Positions 1 through 7,600 of a stretch of 10,133 nucleotides of DNA are shown here, piece after piece. The DNA comes from a bacterium (lineage in GTDB: Bacteria > Lindowbacteria > 2-12-FULL-62-27): the NCBI GenBank assembly GCA_016202645.1, contig JACQOF010000131.1:1-10133 (forward strand), written 5' to 3'. The notes beneath the pieces were generated by a model. The model had not been told where the DNA came from. It searched no databases and saw only the letters and a list, made by a program, of their open reading frames with translations. Position 1 is the first letter of the stretch; each line of letters begins with the position of its first letter. The position numbers were made by a program, and so were the translations under genes.

Positions 1-68
1 CGCTGTTGGAAGTGACGGGCGGATTTCGGGAGGCGGCGAAAGTGAAAAGCCGAATCCCAGACCCGATT

Positions 69-179
69 ACCACAGAGGCCACAGAGTCTGTTCACGGAGG
101 ACACAGAGGTTTTTCAGGTGTTGCAACCCTGAAAGACTTCTCTGTGATCTCTGTGCTCAAGCTCTGTGACCTCTGTGGT
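69..179. repeat. Composite imperfect inverted repeat (CACAGAG-type palindrome)
   Basis: The outer arms at 69-86 and 162-179 (ACCACAGAGGCCACAGAG and its complement) match at 17 of 18 positions. Inner arms at 93-108 and 140-155 match at 13 of 16. The centre holds TTTCAGG (112-118) against CCTGAAA (128-134), flanking a perfect GTTGCAAC palindrome (120-127). The whole unit can fold into one long hairpin on either strand. The repeated CACAGAG/CTCTGTG wording resembles interspersed repeats I recall from many environmental bacterial genomes, but I could not check this. It contains no gene, and a non-autonomous mobile repeat is the likeliest nature. Confidence 0.8.
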
Positions 180-202
180 GAAGGTGTAGATTTTCTCATG
201 CC

Positions 203-411
203 GTCCCCACCGCGAGATGAGGAAAATCCCGTCCTGGGATTTTCTGAATCTGGAGCGATGGGGACAGGACGTCCATGTCCGGCGGGAGCCGGTTTGCATA
301 GATGGGAAGGCCGGGCGCAGACGCGTCCGGAACAACATTCGACGCGAAGAATCGCGTCTGCGCGCCTGGGACGATGGGTCCCGGGAGGCGCACGGCCGGC
401 GGAAGCCGGTT
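203..411 (+). other. Run of hairpins upstream of gene 1, possible structured leader
   Basis: Several consecutive stem-loops can be read. First, GTCCCCA (203-209) pairs with TGGGGAC (259-265) around a perfect inner stem GAAAATCCC (222-230)/GGGATTTTC (236-244). Second, CCGGC-GGGA-GCCGG spans 279-292. Third, an 11-bp perfect stem GCGCAGACGCG (315-325)/CGCGTCTGCGC (353-363). Fourth, GGGAC/GTCCC spans 368-382. Fifth, CCGGC-GGAA-GCCGG spans 396-409. The second and fifth are near-copies (15 of 16 bases over 279-294 and 396-411) and both are capped by GNRA-type tetraloops. The last stem ends about 10 bases before the Shine-Dalgarno. It could be a 5' UTR structure or a block of REP-like repeats. I see no protein gene here and no clear promoter. 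Confidence 0.5.
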
Positions 412-419
412 GGAACCAT

Positions 420-425
420 AGGAGG
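420..425 (+). promoter_or_regulatory. Shine-Dalgarno for gene 1
   Basis: AGGAGG lies nine bases before the ATG at 435. It decides the start of gene 1 against the long upstream in-frame extension, which would run back through the repeats to base 6. A GTG at 432 is also in frame but sits closer to the Shine-Dalgarno. Confidence 0.8.
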
Positions 426-434
426 TCACAGGTG

Positions 435-1520
435 ATGAAACGAACAATCCTTAAACTGCTGGCGGTTGCCCTGCTGGTGCTGGGCGCGGCGAGCGGCGCG
501 ACGGCGGTCGGAACCGCCGCCGGAGACAGTGTGGCGAACGGTTACTACACGGCGACAGACACGATCCCCCAGGCGGAGGGCCGGCTGAGCATTGCGTACG
601 TTGCTTCGAATTTGCCGGCGGACACGCTCTACAAAGGACCGGCTTCGAACGTCAGCCAGACGGTGGACACGGGTTACGATCTGGCTCTTTTGAACACCCC
701 GTCCGACAACAACGCGGCGAAAGCCCGGGACACGATCTCGTTCGGTTACGGGATCACGAACCTTGGGAACGCAACGCTCACGATGGATCTTGCCGCCGCC
801 TTTGAAACCATCGGCAGCGACACCAACTGGGGCGCGGGGGCTTACAAGGTTTTCAGCGACGCCAACAACAACGGCGTCTGGGAGAACGGCGACGTGGAGA
901 TCACGACTCTGACGCTTGCCGCGGACGCGGTCGATACCGTGGTGGTTGTGGTGCTTGTCCCGGTGACGGCGATCGAAAACGACTCGTCCGGAACCCGGTT
1001 CTTCGTGACCGACCGCGCGCCGCGCGTGGGCGCGTCGGTGACGGGAGACTTGTGGGAAAACGGCGGCCCGATCGCGGGAAACGACGCGCGGGACACGCAG
1101 TACGACACGGTGGCGACCCGGGTTGTGGGTCCGAACGTGCGGGTGGACAAAACGCAGGTGCTAGCAAGCGGCCGGGCCCGGCCTGGCGACACGATTGTCT
1201 ACGCGATCACGTTTGACAACGACGGTTCGGATTCGGCGAACAACATCGCCATCTACGACGCCATTTCCATGAACGCGACTTACGTGCCCAACAGCGCTGA
1301 CAGCGCCGAACTCGTTGGGACCAATCAGGGGTTCGTGACGTCCTTCGAGGACACCTTCTCGGGCAGTGTCTTCAACGATACCGGGAACACTTCGGCCAAG
1401 GTCATCCGCTGGAGCCTGTCTCAGCCCTTGGGAGTCACGACCGGCGACAACGGTTCCACAGTCGACTTCACGGGGAACAACGACGCCGGCCGGGTCTATT
1501 TCAAGGCGCGGATCAATTGA
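435..1520 (+). CDS. Secreted DUF11-like repeat-domain protein
   Basis: A 361-residue protein with a clear signal peptide: positive MKR, a hydrophobic stretch over about residues 5-18, then small residues ending in ATA at about 24. Residues 26-232 form a beta-rich region with an acidic loop, DANNNGVWENGD, at 143-153, which looks like a calcium-binding turn. The C-terminal region, about 235-361, matches the DUF11/conserved-repeat pattern: VDKTQ, then PGDTIVYAITFDNDG, IAIYDAI, and ATYVPNS. DUF11-type domains are typical of exported surface and adhesin-like proteins. No enzyme motif or anchoring domain is visible, so it may be secreted or held by partners. No T9SS-type sorting domain is seen at its end, unlike the next gene. 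The start follows the AGGAGG at 420. It is separated from gene 2 by a repeat-filled gap of about 210 bases, so co-transcription is uncertain. The specific function is unknown. Confidence 0.85.
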   Translation: MKRTILKLLAVALLVLGAASGATAVGTAAGDSVANGYYTATDTIPQAEGRLSIAYVASNLPADTLYKGPASNVSQTVDTGYDLALLNTPSDNNAAKARDTISFGYGITNLGNATLTMDLAAAFETIGSDTNWGAGAYKVFSDANNNGVWENGDVEITTLTLAADAVDTVVVVVLVPVTAIENDSSGTRFFVTDRAPRVGASVTGDLWENGGPIAGNDARDTQYDTVATRVVGPNVRVDKTQVLASGRARPGDTIVYAITFDNDGSDSANNIAIYDAISMNATYVPNSADSAELVGTNQGFVTSFEDTFSGSVFNDTGNTSAKVIRWSLSQPLGVTTGDNGSTVDFTGNNDAGRVYFKARIN

Positions 1521-1544
1521 GGGTGAGAACCGGAGAATCGGTGA

Positions 1545-1570
1545 CCCTCCTTCGCCAAGGCTACGGAGGG
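1545..1570. repeat. Short nested palindrome after gene 1
   Basis: CCCTCC (1545-1550) pairs with GGAGGG (1565-1570), with a nested GCC/GGC in the loop. An overlapping alternative hairpin, GGGT..ACCG (1521-1532) with CGGT.ACCC (1539-1547), uses the same left arm, so the two folds exclude each other. No T-run follows directly, so this is more like an intergenic repeat than a terminator. Confidence 0.5.
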
Positions 1571-1629
1571 CAGGGACGGTGAACCGGTGATTTCGGCAGG
1601 GAGGCAAGCAGTTTGAGGATTGTGACCAC

Positions 1630-1667
1630 CTGGAGTCCGGTTCGAGTCCGGGCCAGTGACCCTTTTT
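1630..1667 (+). terminator. tRNA T-arm-like hairpin with trailing T-run; possible terminator
   Basis: CTGG (1630-1633) and TCCGG (1636-1640) pair with CCGGG (1648-1652) and CCAG (1653-1656) around a seven-base loop, TTCGAGT. Five Ts follow at 1663-1667. The loop and closing stem match the T arm of a tRNA exactly in layout (GG-TTCGAGT-CC). Upstream, GGATTGTGACC (1617-1627) recalls the anticodon loop of tRNA-His. I cannot fold a 5' acceptor strand or a proper D and anticodon arm, so it is not an intact tRNA. It may be a tRNA-derived repeat or remnant, an attachment-site scar, or a weak terminator for gene 1. The six-base gap before the T-run weakens the terminator call. Confidence 0.35.
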
Positions 1668-1710
1668 CGGAGAGTATCGGAGAACCGGAGTATCTGTGTA
1701 TCGGAGAAAG
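1667..1710. repeat. Degenerate CGGAGA short repeats
   Basis: The core CGGAGA/CGGAGT recurs four times between 1668 and 1707. GTATCGGAGAA occurs exactly twice, at 1674-1684 and 1698-1708, giving a period of 24 bases. The block lies between the T-arm-like hairpin and the start of gene 2. It could read through as protein if gene 2 began at the GTG at 1656, which seems unlikely. Confidence 0.5.
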
Positions 1711-1730
1711 GGCCGTATGGAACAGGAGGA

Positions 1731-4685
1731 ATGCATTCGGATTCGATGAAAGTGCCAGATGACGAGATGAAGTCCGGCGAAAATATCGGTCCACCCGGAT
1801 CATGCGGGCGTGAGACAAGGCCTCCCATAAGGCACGGGGGAAGGTCTGTCCTGGCCGCGTGGATTCTGCCGCTCATCTTCAGCTTCGGGTTGATTTCTCC
1901 GGCGTCGGCGGCGGGAAGCGCCGGCCTGACGGTCGACAACACGGCGAGCATTCAATTCAGCAACATCATCGCCGGCGACACGATCACCTTCACCGACACC
2001 AGCAATACGGTTTCGGTGACCATCGAACTTCTGTCCAAAGTCGACGTCTTCCAGAGCCTCGACACGCAGTTCGTCCGCGCTGACTCGACTTACGTCTTCA
2101 TCAAATACATACGGAATTCCGCAAACGGAACAGATACCTTCACGCTGAGCGCCGACTCGACGATCGGCGCGGTGCTCGGGATCTTCCTGGATGCCAACGC
2201 CGATTCAGCGCTTGATACGGCTGTCGATCCGCCGGTATCGACAATCGTCCTTGCCGAGGGCGCCGAAACTACGGTCTTGATCCTGGTGAAACTCCCGGCC
2301 GGTGTCCAAGACGCGAGGATAGAGACGATATCCTTGGGTGCCCAGTCCCAGATCGACACCGAACCGTCCCTCGACACGGCTCAAGTTGTTATTACTGTGG
2401 ATGTTGCACCGCCAAGTGAAGTCGGTCTTCTGACCCCGGCGGATGGCGTAACTCTTAGGACGTTAACACCTTCCTTTGATTGGACGGCCGCCGTCGATAC
2501 AGGGGTCGGCCTCTCTATATATAATATAGAGCTCTCGGCGGCCTCGGATACCGATTTTGGCGCCCCGATCCGCAGCGCCGATCTGCCTGAAACGGGCTGG
2601 GCCGCGACTCCGGCTCTGACCAGCGGGACATACCGGTGGCATGTCCGGTCGGCGGATCTCCTGGGCAACCTCTCGGTCGGCATTGATTCGCGGGTCTTCA
2701 CCATCGACACCAGCTTTACAATCACACAGGTATCGCCGGCTGATGGCGCGGATACGGATGACACGACGCCGGCGTTTGTCTGGAGTGGCGACGGCGAGAC
2801 GTTCCATATCGAGATCGGGTTGGACACGGCGTTCGCGGCGATTGCCGACAGCGCAACGGTTCTAACCAAGACCTACACGCCGGCCGGTCTGGCTGACAGC
2901 ACTTACTACTGGCGAGTGAGCGGCGCCGATTCGGCGGGACTCTTCGGCACTTCGCCGATCCGGACATTAGCGGTCCAGTCCGTTGTGGTCGCGGACACAT
3001 CGCCGGGCGAGTTGCGTCTCAACGCCGCGGGTGTTCAGCCTTCGATCCTCACGGCGCAGCAGCAGGAGACCGTCGCTGTCGCCGTATTCGCGCTTTCGGC
3101 CGACGAGAAGGAAACCGTTTCGATCAGCCGCCTGCGCCTGACTCATCTCGGCGGCGCCGCCCCGTCCGGCGTGTCTTCCGTCAGCGTCTACCAGGACGCG
3201 GGCGATCCGGCCGTTCTCGACGCGGCCGATACGTTCTTTGCGACGGCGGTTCTCTCCGGCGGCGTCGCGGATCTTGGCGGAGACTCGGTCCATATTCTCG
3301 CGGGTGACACGGCGAAATTCCTCGTTGTCTATCGGATGTCTTCCTCCCTCACGGAGGGCGACACGTTCCAGGTCCAGATCGCGTCGGCCCAGGATGTCTA
3401 CGCCGTCGGCGTCGTCTCAAACGACACGCCCGCCAAATCAGGCCTGCCGGTCTCGTCGCGGATCTTCACGGTCCGCTCCCGCTATCCGTCTGTGGTCTCC
3501 GTTGCGCCCAACGACAGCGCGCTCTTCTTGCCGCCGCAGGACGAAGCGGGAATTCTCCCGATCCGAATTCGGTTCAACATCCCAATCGACACCGCCGCGC
3601 TCACAACGTCGATCATCCAGCTCCTCGACGAAAACGACACCAACCGCGCCGACACGATCGTGGCGGTCGACAGCCGCACGGTTGAAATCCGCGCCGTCTA
3701 TGCCGACACCGCGTGGCCGTACGGCGGCGCGTTCCGGATCAAGGTCACAACCGGCGTCCGGGACCTGGACGTCCCGGCCGATTCCCTCCAGGCCGAATTC
3801 GTCTCGACCTTCCAGACCCTTGCGAACGCCCAGGGCGAACTGACGGCCGTCACGGCCGACGGCAAGGCCCATCTCATCATCGACACGGGTGACATAGATC
3901 CTTCGGTCAAGGGCATCATCGCCGAGGTCACCGTGCCGGGCACGTCGGACACGGTCCTGGCGGCCGCCATGAACTCCGCGCGCGCGCATCCGTTCCTTGA
4001 GCCGCTGGCGATCGAGCAGGCGGTGTACGACTACAAGATCAAGAAGCGCGATCCGAACGACACGAACGCCCTGGTGAAACTCACCGCGGCCGATTTTGTC
4101 CGGCCGGTGAAGGTTGCGATCACGGTCCGCAAGCTGACTGATTATCTCGAAGCCAAGGGCGTCCCGCTGAACTTCCGGCTGCTGAGGCTCGCGCACTACA
4201 AGGAGGACGCGGGCCAGTGGGAGATCATCGAGGGCGCAACGCTCGAGGAACACAGCGAGACCGTCACCGTCAAAGGCCCCGCGACCGACTTCTCGCTCTA
4301 CGGCGTCTTCTACGCCTTCGCCGCCTCGAACGTGAAGGAGACCTTCCGGTCCTTCCCGAACCCGGCTGATCCCTTCACCGTCTACACGAACAACGCCGGC
4401 CAGTCCTGGCAGGGATTCCAGTTCGCGTGGAACATGCCGAAATCCGGCGTCGTCACGATCAAGATCTACGACTTCGCCGGCCAGCTCGTCCGCGTCTTCG
4501 GCCCGACGACTTACGCGGCCGGCAACCTCTTCGGCGACAACGCGACCCTGAACGCCCGCACGTGGGACGGCCGGAACGGCCGCGGCGAAGTTGTCCGGAA
4601 CGGCGCGTATTTTGTTTTCGTCGAAATCCGATACAACGACGGCACGGTCGAAAACGCGACCGACCGCATCGCGGTGGTGAAATAA
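1731..4685 (+). CDS. Secreted multidomain Fn3/Ig-like protein with FlgD-Ig/T9SS-type C-terminal domain
   Basis: A 984-residue exported protein. After a long polar n-region, a signal-peptide core (VLAAWILPLIFSFGLI) lies at about 40-55 and ends in ASA at 58-60. Residues 62-225 are a beta domain similar to that of gene 1, with the acidic loop LDANADSALDTAVD at 153-166. Two Fn3-like domains follow at about 227-327 (YRWHVRSADLLGN) and 328-416 (YYWRVSGADSAG). Further beta domains are at about 420-583, and a Big_5/SbsA-like Ig domain is at about 585-697. Residues 874-984 show the FlgD-Ig/T9SS type A pattern: SFPNPADP, WNMPKSGVVTIKIYDFAGQL, WDGRNGRGEVVRNGAYFVFVEI. In Bacteroidota such domains direct export and surface attachment. 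The start is uncertain: ATG 1731 follows AGGAGG (1724-1729) with almost no spacer, ATG 1746 has a 16-base spacer, and GTG 1656 lies in repeats. The stop TAA overlaps the next start, so it is coupled to the PorV-like gene. The exact role is unknown. Confidence 0.85.
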   Translation: MHSDSMKVPDDEMKSGENIGPPGSCGRETRPPIRHGGRSVLAAWILPLIFSFGLISPASAAGSAGLTVDNTASIQFSNIIAGDTITFTDTSNTVSVTIELLSKVDVFQSLDTQFVRADSTYVFIKYIRNSANGTDTFTLSADSTIGAVLGIFLDANADSALDTAVDPPVSTIVLAEGAETTVLILVKLPAGVQDARIETISLGAQSQIDTEPSLDTAQVVITVDVAPPSEVGLLTPADGVTLRTLTPSFDWTAAVDTGVGLSIYNIELSAASDTDFGAPIRSADLPETGWAATPALTSGTYRWHVRSADLLGNLSVGIDSRVFTIDTSFTITQVSPADGADTDDTTPAFVWSGDGETFHIEIGLDTAFAAIADSATVLTKTYTPAGLADSTYYWRVSGADSAGLFGTSPIRTLAVQSVVVADTSPGELRLNAAGVQPSILTAQQQETVAVAVFALSADEKETVSISRLRLTHLGGAAPSGVSSVSVYQDAGDPAVLDAADTFFATAVLSGGVADLGGDSVHILAGDTAKFLVVYRMSSSLTEGDTFQVQIASAQDVYAVGVVSNDTPAKSGLPVSSRIFTVRSRYPSVVSVAPNDSALFLPPQDEAGILPIRIRFNIPIDTAALTTSIIQLLDENDTNRADTIVAVDSRTVEIRAVYADTAWPYGGAFRIKVTTGVRDLDVPADSLQAEFVSTFQTLANAQGELTAVTADGKAHLIIDTGDIDPSVKGIIAEVTVPGTSDTVLAAAMNSARAHPFLEPLAIEQAVYDYKIKKRDPNDTNALVKLTAADFVRPVKVAITVRKLTDYLEAKGVPLNFRLLRLAHYKEDAGQWEIIEGATLEEHSETVTVKGPATDFSLYGVFYAFAASNVKETFRSFPNPADPFTVYTNNAGQSWQGFQFAWNMPKSGVVTIKIYDFAGQLVRVFGPTTYAAGNLFGDNATLNARTWDGRNGRGEVVRNGAYFVFVEIRYNDGTVENATDRIAVVK

Positions 4686-7600
4686 TGTACGCGCGCCTGC
4701 GGTCCCGGCTCATGAGTAAGGCCCTCATCGGCGTGCTTCTCGCGCTCATGCTGACACCGGTTCGTCCGGCGCCGGCCCGCGCCGAATCCCAGTCGGGCGG
4801 CGTGGTCGACCCGAGCACGATCCTCGGCATGGGCACGCGCCCGGCCTCGATGGGGAACGCCTTCGTCGCGCTCAGCGACGACGCCACGTCCGTCTTCTGG
4901 AACCCGGCCGCGCTTGACATGGCGCGCCGCAAGGAACTCTTCGGCCAGTACTCGCAGGCGTTCTTCGACAACACCGCCTACAACATGCTGGCCTACAAAC
5001 ATCCCCTCGGCCGGTTCGGAACGCTTGGCGGCGGCCTCATCATCGAGGGCGTGGACGACCTGACGCGGCGGGACGTGAACGCCAACAACATCGGCGCGTT
5101 CAACGTCAGCAAGATGAACGCGATGTTCAGCTACGGCAAGCAGATGACCGACGGGTTCTATCTCGGATCGACTCTGCACATCCTGCGCCACCAGATCGAC
5201 GGATTCTCCGGAACGGGATTCGGCCTTGACGCCGCCGCGCTCTACCGGTTCACGAACCGCTACGTCGAGTACAGCCGCGCCTACCTGCGGCTCGCCCGCG
5301 AGCAGATTGGCCAGGACGCCCAGCGGCTCTACACGCTTGGCATGCGGGCCTACGAGACCGGCCGGAATGCGGATGCCTTCGAGCAGTTCCTGCTGGCCGT
5401 CGAGACCGACCCGTCGGACAAGGCCGCCCGGAAGATGCTTCTCGTGACGGCGCAAAAGGACCAGAAGCTGATGGAGCGCGCGCGCGCGAAGAAACTGACG
5501 AACGGCCACGCGTCGATGGCGGAGTTTATTAAAACCCACAGCGCAAACGGCGACCCGGTGAAGAACCTCCGGGTGTGGTTCGAGGAAGGTGTGAAACTTT
5601 ACGACGAAGGCAGGCTCAAGGAATCGATTCCGTTCTTTGAAGCGGTCATCCGCCACGCGCGGTCGAACTACATCACCGACCGCCTGTCGCTTGGCATGAA
5701 CGTCCAGAATCTGCTTCAGCCGTCGATCAAGCTGAAGTCGACCGCCGACAAGAGCCCGACGAACGTCAAGCTCGGCGCCGCCTACCGCGTCACCGACTGG
5801 CTGCAGTTCGCGCTCGACGTGGACTTCCCGACCAAGGGCGAGCACCGCATCCACTTCGGTGTGGAGTGGCGCCCGATCGACTGGCTGGCGTTCCGTGCCG
5901 GACTCGACCACGACAATCCGACCTTCGGCCTCGGGTTCAAGTATCAGGACCTGAAGGTCGACTACGCCTTCGTGCCGTCGAGCGATCTCGACAACGACTT
6001 CCAGCGGGTTTCGCTCTCGTACGAATTCGGCAAGTCCCAGGGCGACATCACCAGCGAGCGGATCCAGCGGGGCCTGACAATGGCCGCGAAGAAGGACTAC
6101 GCGTCGGCGAAGAAGGAATGGGAGAGCGCCCAGGAACTCGCGCCCGAGCATCCTCTGCCGCGCAAGTACATTCAGGAGAGCGATGCGGCTTACCGGGCGA
6201 AGGTGACGGACCCGTGGACGGAAGCCTCGCGGCATCTGGCGGCGGGCCGTCTCATGGAGGCGGAGACGCTGATCCGGTCGATCCTGACTTTCGACCCGGC
6301 CTTCGATCCGGCCCTCCGCGCCGCCGAACAGATCCGGGCCCAAGTCCCGTCCTACGTCGAGAGCCGCTTCAAGGCCGGCTACCTGGATTTCCTGAAGGGT
6401 GACTACGCCGCCGCGCGGGACGAGTTCGCGCGCGCGCTCTACTTCCAACCCGGCCACGTTTCCGCCGAGCCCTACATGGCCGCCGCTCGGAAATTCTTCG
6501 AGACCTCGGAACGCGAGCGCGCGATCCGCGAACTCTACAAGGACGGCCTCGACCAGTACCGCGCCGGCCGCTGGTCCGAAGCCGCCGCGCGCCTCCAGTC
6601 CGTCCTCCGCCGGCACGCGACGCACCCGACCGCCGCGTCGCTGGTCGAACAGATCGCGAATTTCCAGGAAGCGGAGTTTCTGCCGGAGGAGCGCGCGCTC
6701 GAGTCCGAGCGCTTTTTCCGCATCGCCAAGGCGCAGTACCTCGACGATTACGTTCTCAGGGCGGAGGTCAGCTTGTCTCACAGTCTGGCGCTGGATCCGA
6801 AGAACGCCGAAGCCCAGGCCCTGCTCTCGCGCATCGAGGCCCAGCAAAGCGGCGAACTCATCGCGGAGCTCGTCCAGGGCGACGACCGGTTCGCCCGCGG
6901 CGACGTCGACAAGGCCGTCGAGGCCTGGCGGAAAGTCCTCGAGTCCGATCCGGGAAACTTCGACGCGCGCCGCCGGCTCGAATCCGCCATCGACGACATT
7001 CGGACCTTCATCGAGACCATGAACCGCGATGGCTGGCGGCTCGAGGCCGAGGGCGTGCCGACGGAGGCGCTCAGGCGATACAACCGGACCCTCCTCGTCG
7101 ACCCCTTCAACCCGGCGGCGGCCGCCCGGCGCGAGGCGCTGCGCGCGCAGTCCGTCGCCTATGTGGAGAAGGCCTACCGGGAGGCGGAGTCCTACTACCA
7201 GAGCGGCGAGCTGGAAAAATCCATATCGCTCCTGTCGGATCTCATCGCCATCGATCCAGAACTTTCCGGCGCGCGGGACTTGCAGGAACTGGCTCGCCAA
7301 AAATTCGAGGAGCATGTGACCCTCGCGCGCATGCGGCGGCTCTACAAGGAGGGCATGGCTTATGCTCAGAACCGGAACTTCGAGCAGGCCATTTCCGCCT
7401 GGCAGGAAATCGTGTCGGAGGAGAGCGCCCATCCTGAAATCGCGGCGATGGCCGCGGACGCCCGCCAGAATATGGACGCCGCCATCCGGGAACTCGAGCG
7501 GGATCGAAACGCGTCCTTCGCCGCCGAATTTCTCCGGACGGGCGATGAGCACCTGGCCGCCGGACGGCCCATCGACGCTCTTCAGGCATTCCGCCATGCC

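Noticed and set aside
69-411. CRISPR array
   Set aside because: The repeats are inverted and unevenly spaced, without regular direct repeats and unique spacers.
6-434. In-frame upstream extension of gene 1
   Set aside because: It runs through the inverted repeats, has no protein-like pattern, and the signal peptide and AGGAGG fit the start at 435.
114-447. Small minus- and plus-strand open frames over 114-447
   Set aside because: They translate repeat DNA and hairpins, lack ribosome sites and show no protein features.
1588-1660. Intact tRNA-His gene
   Set aside because: The T arm fits, but there is no complementary 5' acceptor strand, the D arm is not recognisable and the anticodon stem is mispaired.
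1656-1730. GTG 1656 as the start of gene 2
   Set aside because: It lies in the T-arm-like hairpin and the following CGGAGA repeats, with no Shine-Dalgarno. ATG 1731 or 1746, next to AGGAGG, is more believable.
4511-7597. A 1028-codon open frame on the minus strand opposite the PorV-TPR gene
   Set aside because: Its translation shows no signal or domain pattern, while the opposite strand encodes clear barrel and TPR motifs. Long antisense frames are common in GC-rich codon-biased genes.
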